Positions 54,928 through 62,629 of a DNA stretch of 64,000 bases are shown here, in pieces. This DNA is from an uncultured bacterium (GTDB taxonomy: Bacteria; Cyanobacteriota; Vampirovibrionia; Gastranaerophilales; Gastranaerophilaceae): the NCBI GenBank assembly GCA_902779645.1, contig CACZCH010000015.1, positions 1-64,000 on the forward strand. Direction: 5' to 3'. Each line of letters begins with the position of its first letter. Within the stretch, counting starts at the first letter, position 1. The notes below the pieces were generated by a model. It had not been told where the DNA came from, ran no database searches, and saw only the letters and a program-made list of their open reading frames with translations. The translations under genes and the position numbers were made by a program.

Positions 54928-55518
54928 TTAGTAACCAAATCCGCTACTACCGAATCCGTCACCACCGAATCCACTTCCATAACCATTTGAACTTCCTAAT
55001 CCACCATCATAGTATGGACTACTAATATCCATCTTATTCATAGGATCTGCTGGGTTATAAATATCTTGACCGAATACACCCTTATTTGCCGTATTTTCAT
55101 AATAAGGACTTAACGGATCTAATTTATTCGCAGGGTCAAACGGATCATAAATGTCTTGTCCCATTGAACCTCTGCTTGCGATATTTTCTTCTTCTTTTGC
55201 GACACGACCTAAATCATCTTCAAGAGATTTAACTTCTTTTTGAGCAGCTTCCTCACCTTGTTTAAACAATTTTTTAACGTGCTTTCCTTTTGCTAATGCG
55301 AAATCCCCTGCGACAGCTAATCCTGTTGCAACAACCGCACCAATTCCGATATTTCTTAATGTGTGATTTTCATTATCTCTAGATATTTCAACTGAATCTT
55401 GTTTTGGAGTCCTTTCCAAATTGTTGTTGTCATTTGCTTTAAAACCTATTTGTTTATTTGTTGTAATTGGCAAATTTGCTTTTATTTCGTTTGAATGAAA
55501 ACTTATGTTGTCGACCAT
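54928..55518 (-). CDS. Tagged membrane protein with SPYY repeats and Gly-rich tail
   Basis: 196 residues. The tag I-G-F-K-A-N is at 24-29, D-S-V-E-I at 41-45, and one membrane helix at about 56-76. A charged coil (K-H-V-K-K-L-F-K ... E-E-A-A-Q-K-E-V) follows. Then two 28-residue repeats share G-Q-D-I-Y-(D/N)-P-x-D-P-x-N-K-x-D-x-x-S-P-Y-Y. The final 20 residues are Gly/Ser/Phe-rich. Same N-terminal plan as the HExxH protein at 31897. First gene of the operon; the GCAATTT promoter-like element ends 34 nt upstream. A surface scaffold or secreted anchor is possible, but no function is known. Confidence 0.65.
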   Translation of the reverse strand: MVDNISFHSNEIKANLPITTNKQIGFKANDNNNLERTPKQDSVEISRDNENHTLRNIGIGAVVATGLAVAGDFALAKGKHVKKLFKQGEEAAQKEVKSLEDDLGRVAKEEENIASRGSMGQDIYDPFDPANKLDPLSPYYENTANKGVFGQDIYNPADPMNKMDISSPYYDGGLGSSNGYGSGFGGDGFGSSGFGY

Positions 55519-55552
55519 ACAGTAATTCCTATTTTGAGTACACTAACCTATA

Positions 55553-55583
55553 TATATAAAAGCATGAACAGATAAAAAATTGC
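55553..55583 (-). promoter_or_regulatory. Promoter-like pattern GCAATTT-N15-TTTTATATA (copy 5)
   Basis: Minus strand: GCAATTT (55583-55577), 15 nt, TTTTATATA (55561-55553), ahead of the three-gene tagged operon. Confidence 0.6.
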
Positions 55584-55621
55584 CTTTTTGATTTATAAAA
55601 CTTAATAAAATGCTTAATGAA

Positions 55622-56038
55622 TTATTCCATTCCCAGAATCTCTCTTTCAATTTGGCGGATAATATCAGGAGATAAACAGCCTGTTGGTTTTTGTTTTGGT
55701 ATTTGTTCTTGCTGCAGAGAGTCGGTATATTGTTTTACAAGCGGAATTTCTTTTAGGATATTAATCAGAGAATATATTTCTGGTGGCGGAGTTTTTTGAT
55801 TCTTATCAATATCCGTAGATATTTTCTGCATCATTTTTTTTGCGAAATCAAGTAACTCCTCACGAAAGCGGTATTTTGTATGTTCGACTTCAAATCGCTT
55901 TTTATCCCAGTTGTATTCCTTTTTCCAATAGAATAAAATTCTGCGGGAAAGTCCCAGTTCCACTCCAATCTCTGCCAGAGATTTTTTGTCGTAAATATAC
56001 ATATGTTCAGCTTGTGTCAGTTGGTTGTATTTTGTCAT
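55622..56038 (-). CDS. Phage-type HTH protein (terminase small subunit/DUF1804-like)
   Basis: 138 residues from ATG 56038 (GAGG 6 nt upstream). The N-terminus has a helix-turn-helix: S-L-A-E-I-G-V-E-L-G-L-S-R-R-I-L-F-Y-W-K-K. This is followed by W-D-K-K-R-F-E-V-E and helical segments, a pattern of Mu-like phage DUF1804/terminase-small proteins. It is the last gene of the transposition module, starting 1 nt after the preceding stop. It could bind element DNA. Assignment is by pattern only. Confidence 0.55.
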   Translation of the reverse strand: MTKYNQLTQAEHMYIYDKKSLAEIGVELGLSRRILFYWKKEYNWDKKRFEVEHTKYRFREELLDFAKKMMQKISTDIDKNQKTPPPEIYSLINILKEIPLVKQYTDSLQQEQIPKQKPTGCLSPDIIRQIEREILGME

Positions 56039-56039
56039 T

Positions 56040-56405
56040 TTATACCTCAAAAATTATTCTATCTACTGTAAAAGTTATTTTGTCGGATAATCTCCGAACC
56101 TGAAAATTACAAGTTCTATCAATTATTCCGAGATTTTGAAAATATTTAATCATCTGATTTAGAAGTGCTAAAGTGTTTTTCAATACTTTTGGCGGTAAAT
56201 TTCTTTCTTTGCAAAAATAGTAAAATTTCTGAATATCATTGCAAGATATGTCATTTAAATTTTTATTTTTGTAAAATGGCGCAATATAGTATTTTAACAT
56301 TCTACGATATCTTCTGTAAGTATTGAGTTTGCAATTATTTTTGACATAATTTTCTAAAAAATAATTAACTGCTGCATCAAATGTTATAATTTGATAATTT
56401 GTCAC
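56040..56405 (-). CDS. Tyrosine-recombinase N-terminal (SAM-like) domain without catalytic domain
   Basis: 121 residues. F-D-A-A-V-N-Y-F-L-E-N-Y ... L-N-T-Y-R-R-Y-R-R-M-L-K-Y-Y-I-A-P-F-Y, then I-Q-K-F-Y-Y-F-C and L-K-N-T-L-A-L-L-N-Q-M-I-K-Y, follow the DNA-binding core of phage integrases. The catalytic R..H-x-x-R..Y domain is absent, and the next 400 bp hold another gene, so it is either a truncated integrase or a small DNA-binding accessory protein. It sits in a tight gene row with MuB-like and HTH genes. Confidence 0.55.
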   Translation of the reverse strand: MTNYQIITFDAAVNYFLENYVKNNCKLNTYRRYRRMLKYYIAPFYKNKNLNDISCNDIQKFYYFCKERNLPPKVLKNTLALLNQMIKYFQNLGIIDRTCNFQVRRLSDKITFTVDRIIFEV

Positions 56406-56441
56406 TTGGTTTGTGCAAATGATAAATTCTTGTTTTAGCTT

Positions 56442-56594
56442 TTATTCCTGATATTTATATATTCCATGTTCAAATACCAATTTACCCTCGTTCAAAAGCT
56501 GTTCAAGTTCTGTTTTGCAATCACATTCTGCAATCATTTCTATTTCATCAAGGGTAAATTCTTTTAAGTGTCGTGCTAATTTTTCTATGTTCAT
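56442..56594 (-). CDS. 50-residue accessory protein of the transposition module
   Basis: Reads M-N-I-E-K-L-A-R-H-L-K-E-F-T-L-D-E-I ... L-V-F-E-H-G-I-Y-K-Y-Q-E. The ATG overlaps the MuB-like stop (ATGA), implying translational coupling. Its start and the L-x-E-F-T-L-D-E-I-E-M-I pattern resemble small Mu-like early proteins. Function unknown; it is too small for confident assignment. Confidence 0.6.
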   Translation of the reverse strand: MNIEKLARHLKEFTLDEIEMIAECDCKTELEQLLNEGKLVFEHGIYKYQE

Positions 56595-57271
56595 AAAATC
56601 TGCTCCATAATTTCTTTTGTAATTTCTGCTAAAATATTGTCTTTTGCAAAAATTTCCATTTGGTTTATCAACTGAACAATTTGCCGAAATCTGTTGTATT
56701 TTGAGTGGATATATTCAACAGTATCAGGCGTAAATGGAATTTCCGACAATTGATTAATTATTTGACTTAAATCAGCTACTTCAAAGGTTTCAAATTTTAA
56801 AATTTCTGAAAATCGGTCATAAAGGTGCTTGTATCTTTCAAGTTTTTTGTGCGCCAAACCCATTCCGATAAAGATTATCGGACAGCCGGTTTCATCGTGA
56901 ATATCTCTGAGCGATTCAATGGTTTTATAGTTATTTATAAGGTAATCAATCTCGTCAATAAAAATCACCTGCGGATTCTGTTTTAGCTTTTTTACTACGA
57001 TGTTAAAATTATCCGAAGTCAAAAATCTCGGAATTTCATCAAGTTCCTTTACCATTTCTTCAAGCAGCCATCTGCCTGTCATAAGGTTTGATGCACGAAG
57101 ATAAATTCCATCGTATTTGCAAGCAAGCCACAAGGCTGTTTGTGATTTACCTAATCCTGGCTCGCCATAAACCAATCCCATTTTCGGAATATTCTTCGGT
57201 TTACTTATCAGATTTTCAACAAGTCCGATAAAGTTTTTGACATTCTGCGTTTTTACAAAAATCTTATTCAT
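56591..57271 (-). CDS. MuB/TniB-like AAA+ transposition ATPase
   Basis: 226 residues. Walker A is G-E-P-G-L-G-K-S-Q (35-43) and Walker B is V-I-F-I-D-E-I-D-Y. This is the pattern of MuB/TniB/TnsC-type ATPases (COG2842) that bind target DNA and activate the transposase. The downstream sensor region (P-I-I-F-I-G-M-G) is present. It overlaps the end of the transposase frame by 8 nt, as in Mu A-B and Tni systems. It appears intact although its transposase partner is broken. Confidence 0.85.
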   Translation of the reverse strand: MNKIFVKTQNVKNFIGLVENLISKPKNIPKMGLVYGEPGLGKSQTALWLACKYDGIYLRASNLMTGRWLLEEMVKELDEIPRFLTSDNFNIVVKKLKQNPQVIFIDEIDYLINNYKTIESLRDIHDETGCPIIFIGMGLAHKKLERYKHLYDRFSEILKFETFEVADLSQIINQLSEIPFTPDTVEYIHSKYNRFRQIVQLINQMEIFAKDNILAEITKEIMEQIL

Positions 57272-58958
57272 ATAAAAGCCTGTACTCCTTTGTTTGCTTA
57301 AATTTTTCTATCCACTCGTCTTGCGGATTATGGATTATTAAATATTCATATTTTTCTGAATTATTTTTGAACAGCGTTTGAACCCTTTTTGAATCCGATT
57401 TGAACACAGTTTGAATTTCGGTAGGCTCTATTTGTGTTTCAAGTAACTTTATATCCTCGCATTGAAGATACTTTTTTACTGATTCAACAGTTTTCTTTTT
57501 TAGTTGCCGTTGGCGCACGATTTTTTGTTTATAATCCTCATAGTCCTTGATATCGCCAAGTAATTTTGCCATTGGATGAGTTTCTGTTACTCGTTCTGCA
57601 AGTGCAAAGATATTCGCCTTTTGGTGTGTAAACTTTAATACTTGTAAGGTCAAAAAGATTATATTTAATAAGAACTTTACTCTTAAAACCATAAAGTCTT
57701 TCATCAAAATAATCACAATTTAAGAACCTGATACCGTTTCTTTGAATTGTTTTGACTTCTGTTGCTAGCATTAAATCATCAAGCATATTTATATCAATAT
57801 TCTGCCGTTTTCTTTCGGATAAAACTTCCGCTATTGTTTTATCCGGAGCATTCGGACATGGTTGAGAATTCTTAAAACTCAGCCACATATCAATCATTTT
57901 TATTGTTTCTTCAATTGTTGGAATGTAATCTATATGCCAAGATTTGTGAAGTTTTTCATTTCGCATCATATAGGCAGGTTTATTATTTATTGATGAACCG
58001 ATATAACTTGGCAATAATTTTTCAAACCCTTCCTGAAATTCTTTGAAAAATCGTTCAATAACTTTGGCTCTTGCGTTATATGGACGAGCAAATACTGTTT
58101 CAATTCCGAGTTTTGAATACAACCCGTTAAATCCTAACTCGCTAAATCCTCTGTCGTCTGTAAAGTATTTTGCCCTAAATGCTCTTCCGTTATCCTGATA
58201 AACGACTTTAGGTATCATATCAAGATTAATTATTGCGTTGCGAAGTGCACTTGCAATACACTGCGTATTTTCTTCAAGCATTATTTCATAACCGACCAAA
58301 GCCGTCGATTTCCAATCTAAAAATCCGACTAATGTTGCTCGGCAAGGTTTGCCTGTGAATGGATTTATTACCTGAAACGCTAATTTATGTCCATCTGCGA
58401 CAAGAATATCCCCGACTTCAAGTAAACTTGCATCACGTTTTATGTACGGTTCGACTTTATCAGAAAGTGCTTTCTCTCCGTCACGAGCAAGAATCCACTT
58501 ATCGTAATTATTGTCTTTAAACCATTTTGCATATCTCCTAAAAGTAATATCAGCTGGAATAAAGTTCTGACCTTGTTCTTTTAGTTTGTATTTTGTAAGA
58601 GCGATAGCTTTACCTATTGATAATCTATTTGGGTGTAAAAGTAAACCCATGAATATTTTTATTTCTTCATCATTAAGTACAGTTCTATAATCATTAACAC
58701 TACTATATTTATACTGTGGTAAAAGTTTTGTATAATCTTCCGTTCCGTTTAACATCACAAGCCAACGATGCAAACTACCACGGGATATTTTACCCAAAAT
58801 TTCAAATAGGTGACAATTGGAAGTATTGTGTAATTTTACAAAATCATAATCAGCTTGAAGTTTATTTTGAGATTTCTTCCTGAACTCAAGCCATTGATGA
58901 ACAATGTCTAATCTTGCTAATGCTATTTGTTTACATTTTCTGGAGTAAAATCTGCCAT
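57264..58958 (-). pseudogene. Mu/TniA-type DDE transposase with two frameshifts
   Basis: A retroviral-integrase core is readable: D in I-L-V-A-D-G-H-K-L, D in V-Y-Q-D-N-G-R-A-F, and E in K-V-I-E-R-F-F-K-E-F, the D,D,E set of Mu-type transposases. The natural start is ATG 58958 (AGGAG 7 nt upstream), but its frame stops after 11 codons. An A seems missing near 58925-58930, where V-N-K then continues as I-A-L-A-R-L-D in the next frame. Near 57600 a T seems inserted: E-Y-L-C-T should continue A-E-R-V-T-E-T-H-P-M-A-K-L-L-G-D, which lies in another frame ending at 57264. The ATG at 59010 read through the longest frame is probably not a real start. Confidence 0.75.
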
Positions 58959-59064
58959 GCGTATGCTCCTTTGCATACACATTAATGTCTCTGTTTCGCA
59001 GAAACATCAAGTCCTAAATCTCAATCTCAGAGACATTTTGACACATCTTAAATTGAAAGATAAA

Positions 59065-59326
59065 TTATTTTTGCACTTTGTTGCACTTTATTACACTCCG
59101 CTTAAAGCTAGATTCCATGCTAAATAGACCCTGAAACAAGTTCAGGGTGACAAGTTTTTGGTGCAAAATAGTGCAAAAATTGGGACAAAAGTGCAAGAAT
59201 AGTCCGGAAAATCTCAACACTATAAATCTGCCTCTATTACCCTAAAAATAGGCACATCTGCGAATTAACTCTCATCACAACTGTCCTGAAAACTTATAAA
59301 TGTGTTGGTGCAATTTTTTGCACTGA
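59065..59326. repeat. GTGCAA/TTGCAC motif cluster at the transposase end
   Basis: TTTTTGCAC, GTTGCAC, GGTGCAAAATAGTGCAAAAA, AAAGTGCAAG, GGTGCAATTTTTTGCAC occur between the transposase start and tRNA-Leu. Repeated short sites outside the transposase gene are what Mu-type element ends look like, so this may be the transposase-binding end. Also here: a palindrome ACCCTGAA/TTCAGGGT at 59128-59148. No gene is seen in 58959-59368. Confidence 0.45.
59128..59148. repeat. Palindrome ACCCTGAA/TTCAGGGT
   Basis: Perfect 8-bp inverted repeat with a 5-nt loop, followed by GACA. Repeats of this general type (CCCTGAAAC...TTCAGGG) are common between bacterial genes. A related GTCACCCTGAA lies at about 34948. 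Confidence 0.6.
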
Positions 59327-59333
59327 AAACAAT

Positions 59334-59367
59334 AAAAAGACCAATAACAAAAGTTATCGGTCCTTTT
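59334..59367 (-). terminator. Terminator after tRNA-Leu
   Basis: Minus strand: GGACCGATAAC-TTTT-GTTATTGGTC followed by TTTTTAT; just after the tRNA 3' end. Confidence 0.85.
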
Positions 59368-59368
59368 A

Positions 59369-59453
59369 TGGTGTCGATGGGGGGACTTGAACCCCCAAGG
59401 ATTTCTCCACACGCCCCTCAAACGTGCGCGTATACCGATTCCGCCACATCGAC
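59369..59453 (-). tRNA. tRNA-Leu (anticodon GAG)
   Basis: Minus strand acceptor GTCGATG pairs with CATCGAC, then A and an encoded CCA. Long class II tRNA (85 nt). The anticodon stem is CACGT/GCGTG with loop TTGAGGG. A variable arm and GGTTCAAGTCC T-loop are present. Its upstream side carries the same hairpin/5'-end duplication pattern as tRNA-Met. Confidence 0.94.
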
Positions 59454-59661
59454 ACATTATTTAATTTTCAGTTTTCCTCCACTGCGAAACGTGACATTTA
59501 GTCACCTTTCTTGCGGAGTCCTTGCCACATCGACACATTATTTAATTTTCAAATATCACGCCCATTGTTGGTTCCAATAGGCGGAAGAAACTTCGTTTCC
59601 CTCCACTGCGAAACGTGACATTTAGTCACCTTTCTTGCGGAGTCCTTGCCAAATCGACATA
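59454..59661 (-). repeat. Two units: hairpin plus duplicated tRNA-Leu 5' end
   Basis: The tRNA-Leu 5' end with its flank, GCCACATCGACACATTATTT plus AATTTTC, at 59444-59470, recurs at 59524-59550, and in decayed form at 59648-59664 (CCAAATCGACATATTTA). Between them are two hairpins GAAA-c-GTGAC-ATTTA-GTCAC-c-TTTC (59486-59510, 59610-59634) embedded in a 52-bp perfect repeat (59476-59527 and 59600-59651). The hairpin matches those at tRNA-Met. No gene is seen in 59454-59849. Confidence 0.8.
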
Positions 59662-59669
59662 TTTAGTTG

Positions 59670-59705
59670 TCATTGCGAGGGCGATTAGCCCGTGGCAATC
59701 CAGCT
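59670..59705 (+). repeat. Dispersed palindromic repeat, copy B
   Basis: TCATTGCGAGGGCGATTAGC followed by CCGTGGCAATCCAGCT, partner of 220-254. Confidence 0.7.
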
Positions 59706-59849
59706 TATAAATAACTGTTTCTGCCAACGATTTTATCTTATCATAAACATCTTTTCGTTACAATATTTTATATTCTTATTGACTTTAAAACTTGTCTGAA
59801 TCAAAATAATAAACGGAATTACTATCATAAAATTTTAAGGGATTTAAAT

Positions 59850-60062
59850 ATGAACGTATCATCAATCTCGTCAAACAGAAGAGATTTGTTTATAAAATAT
59901 GCAAATCAATTTATGAATTTTAAAGCAAATTCAGACGGCGAAGCAACAGTTACTAAACCTGAAATTGAACCGGTTAAGAAAATAGATAAATCTATGGGTA
60001 TAGAAACGCTTACTATTTTCCCGAAACAGGTTGTTGACGGAAAGATGATTATTACTGCGTAA
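59850..60062 (+). CDS. Small tagged protein
   Basis: 70 residues. The N-terminal M-N-V-S-S-I-S-S-N-R-R is followed by F-M-N-F-K-A-N-S at about 21-28, the tag of this window's lineage-specific proteins. The rest is short, charged and without a membrane segment. AAGGG lies 9 nt upstream of ATG. A hairpin (CCCTCTC/GAGAGGG, 60095-60114) follows. Not recognised; it is the smallest protein showing the tag, so most of its length may be the signal itself. Confidence 0.6.
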   Translation: MNVSSISSNRRDLFIKYANQFMNFKANSDGEATVTKPEIEPVKKIDKSMGIETLTIFPKQVVDGKMIITA

Positions 60063-60094
60063 AAATTTGATTGAGGGTGGACACCTCACCCATA

Positions 60095-60114
60095 CCCTCT
60101 CCTCAAAGAGAGGG
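60095..60114. repeat. Palindrome CCCTCTC/GAGAGGG
   Basis: 7-bp inverted repeat in a TCACCCATACCCTCTCC context typical of dispersed bacterial palindromes; lies between the tagged gene and dut. A terminator role is possible but no T run follows. Confidence 0.5.
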
Positions 60115-60138
60115 AATATATTTGTAAAGGAGAGAAGT

Positions 60139-60573
60139 ATGATTTTAAAGATTAAAAGATTGGAACATAATAAATCAGTACCTGAATATAAGACACAAGG
60201 CGCTGCTGGCATGGATTTATGTGCTGCAATATCAGAACCGATTACGCTTCAACCGCTTGAAAGAAAACTTATTCCAACAGGACTTAAAATAGAGCTTGAG
60301 CACGGATACGAAGCTCAAATAAGACCTCGTTCCGGGATGTCTATAAAACACGGAATCACGCTTATTAACTGCATCGGCACCATTGATGAAGATTATCGCG
60401 GTGAAGTCTGCGTCCCCGTTGTTAATATCTCAAACGAAGCATACACAATTCAGCCGGAAGAGCGTATTGCTCAAATGGTTATCGCTAAATACGAACAAGC
60501 AAAAATAGAAGTTGTAACTGAGCTTACTGACACAGAAAGAGGAGAAGGCGGCTTCGGTTCAACAGGTAAATAG
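60139..60573 (+). CDS. dut: dUTP diphosphatase
   Basis: 144 residues from ATG 60139 (GGAGAG upstream). It hydrolyses dUTP to dUMP, keeping uracil out of DNA. All five trimeric dUTPase motifs appear: A-A-G-M-D-L, P-R-S-G-M-S, G-T-I-D-E-D-Y-R-G-E-V, R-I-A-Q-M-V-I, and the C-terminal P-loop-like R-G-E-G-G-F-G-S-T-G. Length is typical. Monocistronic as far as visible. Confidence 0.96.
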   Translation: MILKIKRLEHNKSVPEYKTQGAAGMDLCAAISEPITLQPLERKLIPTGLKIELEHGYEAQIRPRSGMSIKHGITLINCIGTIDEDYRGEVCVPVVNISNEAYTIQPEERIAQMVIAKYEQAKIEVVTELTDTERGEGGFGSTGK

Positions 60574-60694
60574 CACAAACTCTCATCTTTTTCTTAAATT
60601 CTATTGTCTTGACCTTTTGTGAAAAAAGGTATAGAATAATTGGCATGGTTCTTTTATGAGCCTATGGTTATTTAATTATTTAGGAGACACGGTC

Positions 60695-60982
60695 ATGTAC
60701 GAAGACGAAAAGCTTATTTGTGAGGATTGCGGAGCTGAATTTGTATTTACAGCAGGCGAGCAAGAATTTTATGCAGAAAAAGGTTTAACAAATAAGCCAA
60801 AAAGATGCCCTGACTGCAGAAAGGCAAAAAAACAACAACGCAGAGGTAAAAAGAAAATGTTTGACGCTGTTTGCGCAAAATGCGGTAAACAAACTCAAGT
60901 CCCATTCAACCCGACTCAAGGAAGAGATGTACTCTGCAAAGAATGCTTTGATGCTGAAAAAGCCGCAGCACCTGAGGCATAG
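60695..60982 (+). CDS. Double zinc-ribbon protein
   Basis: 95 residues from ATG 60695 (AGGAG upstream). Two C-x-x-C pairs (C-E-D-C, C-P-D-C) form the first ribbon of the zinc-ribbon family found in many Firmicutes and cyanobacteria, with G-A-E-F-V-F-T-A-G-E-Q-E-F-Y-A-E-K-G-L. A second pair set (C-A-K-C, C-K-E-C) has Q-V-P-F-N-P-T-Q-G-R-D-V-L-C, seen in CxxC-x-x-x proteins. Basic middle (K-K-Q-Q-R-R-G-K-K-K). Possibly nucleic-acid binding; role unknown. Confidence 0.88.
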   Translation: MYEDEKLICEDCGAEFVFTAGEQEFYAEKGLTNKPKRCPDCRKAKKQQRRGKKKMFDAVCAKCGKQTQVPFNPTQGRDVLCKECFDAEKAAAPEA

Positions 60983-61007
60983 GGTATTAAATATAAATAT
61001 ATTAGAT

Positions 61008-61037
61008 AGAGGGCGAAGCCATTTGGCTTCGCCCTCT
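61008..61037. terminator. Bidirectional terminator
   Basis: Perfect 13-bp stem AGAGGGCGAAGCC/GGCTTCGCCCTCT with a 4-nt loop, between convergent genes. Confidence 0.9.
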
Positions 61038-61048
61038 GTTTTACTTTT

Positions 61049-62008
61049 TTACTTAATAATATTATATTTCTGTTTTAAATTTTTTATTCGTTTATTAGCT
61101 TCAAGTATTTTCTGTTTTAAATTCTCATTTTTTTCTGCTAAAGCAACTATTTTTTCTATTGTTTTAATTGTTTCATTGTCCGCATCTCTGAATATAAACA
61201 TATCTAATCCTGCTTCTATTCCCATAATAACTGCTTCGGCGCTTCCGTACCCTTGAACCCCTTTCATAACCATATCATCAGAAATAATTACACCGTCATA
61301 TCCCAAATGGTTTCTTAAATATCTTATGGCATTTTTGCTCAATGATGCAGGAACAACTTCTTTATCAAAACAGGTGCAGTGAAGATGTGCTGCCATAATC
61401 ATATCTGCGTCGTTTTCTATTGCGGATTTAAATGGTTTAATATGTATTTGTTCCATTGTTTCAAGTGGTAAATCTATTTGAGGCAGTGTTTTGTGGCTGT
61501 CTTTGTCCGCGTCCCCGTGTCCGGGGTAGTGCTTAATGCAGGGAATAATTCCGTTTTTTTTGTATACGCCGGATACAATTTTTACCCCCTTTATAACTTC
61601 TTCTGTTTTATCGGAAAAAGAGCGTTCTCCGATTATGGGGTTATTCGGGTTTGTATTTACATCAGCACAGGGTGCAAAGTTTAGGTTAATTCCATATTCG
61701 TTTAATTCTTCTGCTATCAAGTTTGTTTGTTTTTTCAGAAACTCATCACCTTTTTTGAAAGCATACCTTGGAGAAATATATCTTTCGTGAATATTTTCAG
61801 TTCTCTCTACTCGTCCACCCTCTTGATCAATTGAAAGAAATGGCGGAAGCAGAGCGTTTGATTTATGCTCTTGTATTAAATGCGTAAATTGTTCTTTAGT
61901 TTCGATATCACGGGTAAAATATATAACCCCTCCAAGTCCTTTGCTTAGAGCTTCTGTCAAATTTACCCCAGTCCCCAGTATAAACATTTGATAAACAAAT
62001 TTTTCCAT
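61049..62008 (-). CDS. nagZ: Beta-N-acetylhexosaminidase, glycoside hydrolase family 3 (NagZ-like)
   Basis: 319 residues from ATG 62008 (ATG 62023 is possible). NagZ releases GlcNAc from muropeptides in the cytoplasm during peptidoglycan recycling. Family motifs: D-Q-E-G-G-R-V, N-F-A-P-x-A-D-V, K-H-Y-P-G-H-G-D-A-D-K-D-S-H (catalytic His and Asp area), and I-I-S-D-D-M-V-M-K-G with the nucleophile Asp. No signal peptide, in line with the cytoplasmic form. No Shine-Dalgarno is clear before either start. Divergent from the next gene. Confidence 0.9.
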   Translation of the reverse strand: MEKFVYQMFILGTGVNLTEALSKGLGGVIYFTRDIETKEQFTHLIQEHKSNALLPPFLSIDQEGGRVERTENIHERYISPRYAFKKGDEFLKKQTNLIAEELNEYGINLNFAPCADVNTNPNNPIIGERSFSDKTEEVIKGVKIVSGVYKKNGIIPCIKHYPGHGDADKDSHKTLPQIDLPLETMEQIHIKPFKSAIENDADMIMAAHLHCTCFDKEVVPASLSKNAIRYLRNHLGYDGVIISDDMVMKGVQGYGSAEAVIMGIEAGLDMFIFRDADNETIKTIEKIVALAEKNENLKQKILEANKRIKNLKQKYNIIK

Positions 62009-62090
62009 AAAATAATCATACATTTAATTGACGTAAAAAATCAACTTTTCAATATAATAAAATTAGGGTATAATATTAGCGGAGTATAAA

Positions 62091-62543
62091 ATGAAAAAAA
62101 TAATTTTATCAATTTTAACAATATTTTTGTTATTAACGGCAATAAGCCTTGATGTATCAGCGGCAAAAAAATCTTCAAAACTGTCAAAAGAAGATATTGC
62201 AGAAATGTCAGATACGATAGACAGATTAACTCAGAAAATATACGGAAGAGCTCTTTTATCACCTCAGGATAATGAAGAGTTAATCGGAATCAAGATAAAA
62301 CTTGATAACCAAATGCTTATGGCAACAAATCCGGCTTTAGCTCCTTTGTATTATAAAGCAGGAAATATCTATAAATTGCGTGATATGAAGCCTGAGGCAA
62401 TAGAGTGTTACCAAACTGTTTTAGAAAACTTTTCTGAAACAGCTTTAGCTCCAAAATCAAGAACTGCGCTTGAACAGATGGGTGTTGAAGTAAAAGCTCC
62501 GGTAACAACAGAAGAAGAAACAGAATCTGATGACGGTGTATAA
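62091..62543 (+). CDS. Exported TPR-like protein
   Basis: 150 residues with a strong signal peptide (K-K-I-I-L-S-I-L-T-I-F-L-L-L, ending S-A-A). The mature part has helices with P-A-L-A-P-L-Y-Y-K-A-G-N-I-Y-K-L-R-D-M-K-P-E-A-I-E-C-Y, a TPR-type repeat, and an acidic tail E-E-E-T-E-S-D-D. GGAG precedes ATG. It would sit in the periplasm as a protein-interaction module. Monocistronic with a strong terminator. Confidence 0.75.
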   Translation: MKKIILSILTIFLLLTAISLDVSAAKKSSKLSKEDIAEMSDTIDRLTQKIYGRALLSPQDNEELIGIKIKLDNQMLMATNPALAPLYYKAGNIYKLRDMKPEAIECYQTVLENFSETALAPKSRTALEQMGVEVKAPVTTEEETESDDGV

Positions 62544-62570
62544 AGAGAAATAGATAAATATTTAGGTTAA

Positions 62571-62602
62571 AAAAATCGGTCGGCTAATACCGACCGATTT
62601 TT
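62571..62602 (+). terminator. Terminator after the TPR-like gene
   Basis: AAAATCGGTCGG-CTAATA-CCGACCGATTTTTT; can also serve the converging gene. Confidence 0.92.
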
Positions 62603-62629
62603 TATATTTTTTCATAATACATTTACCCA

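Noticed and set aside
57595-57606. Programmed ribosomal frameshift site in the transposase
   Set aside because: No recognisable slippery heptamer is present and a second independent shift occurs near the N-terminus, so decay or sequence error is simpler.
57264-57716. Separate 150-residue protein overlapping the transposase end
   Set aside because: Its residues from E-R-V-T-E-T-H-P onward read as the missing C-terminus of the transposase after a one-base shift; the first 40 residues are out-of-frame noise.
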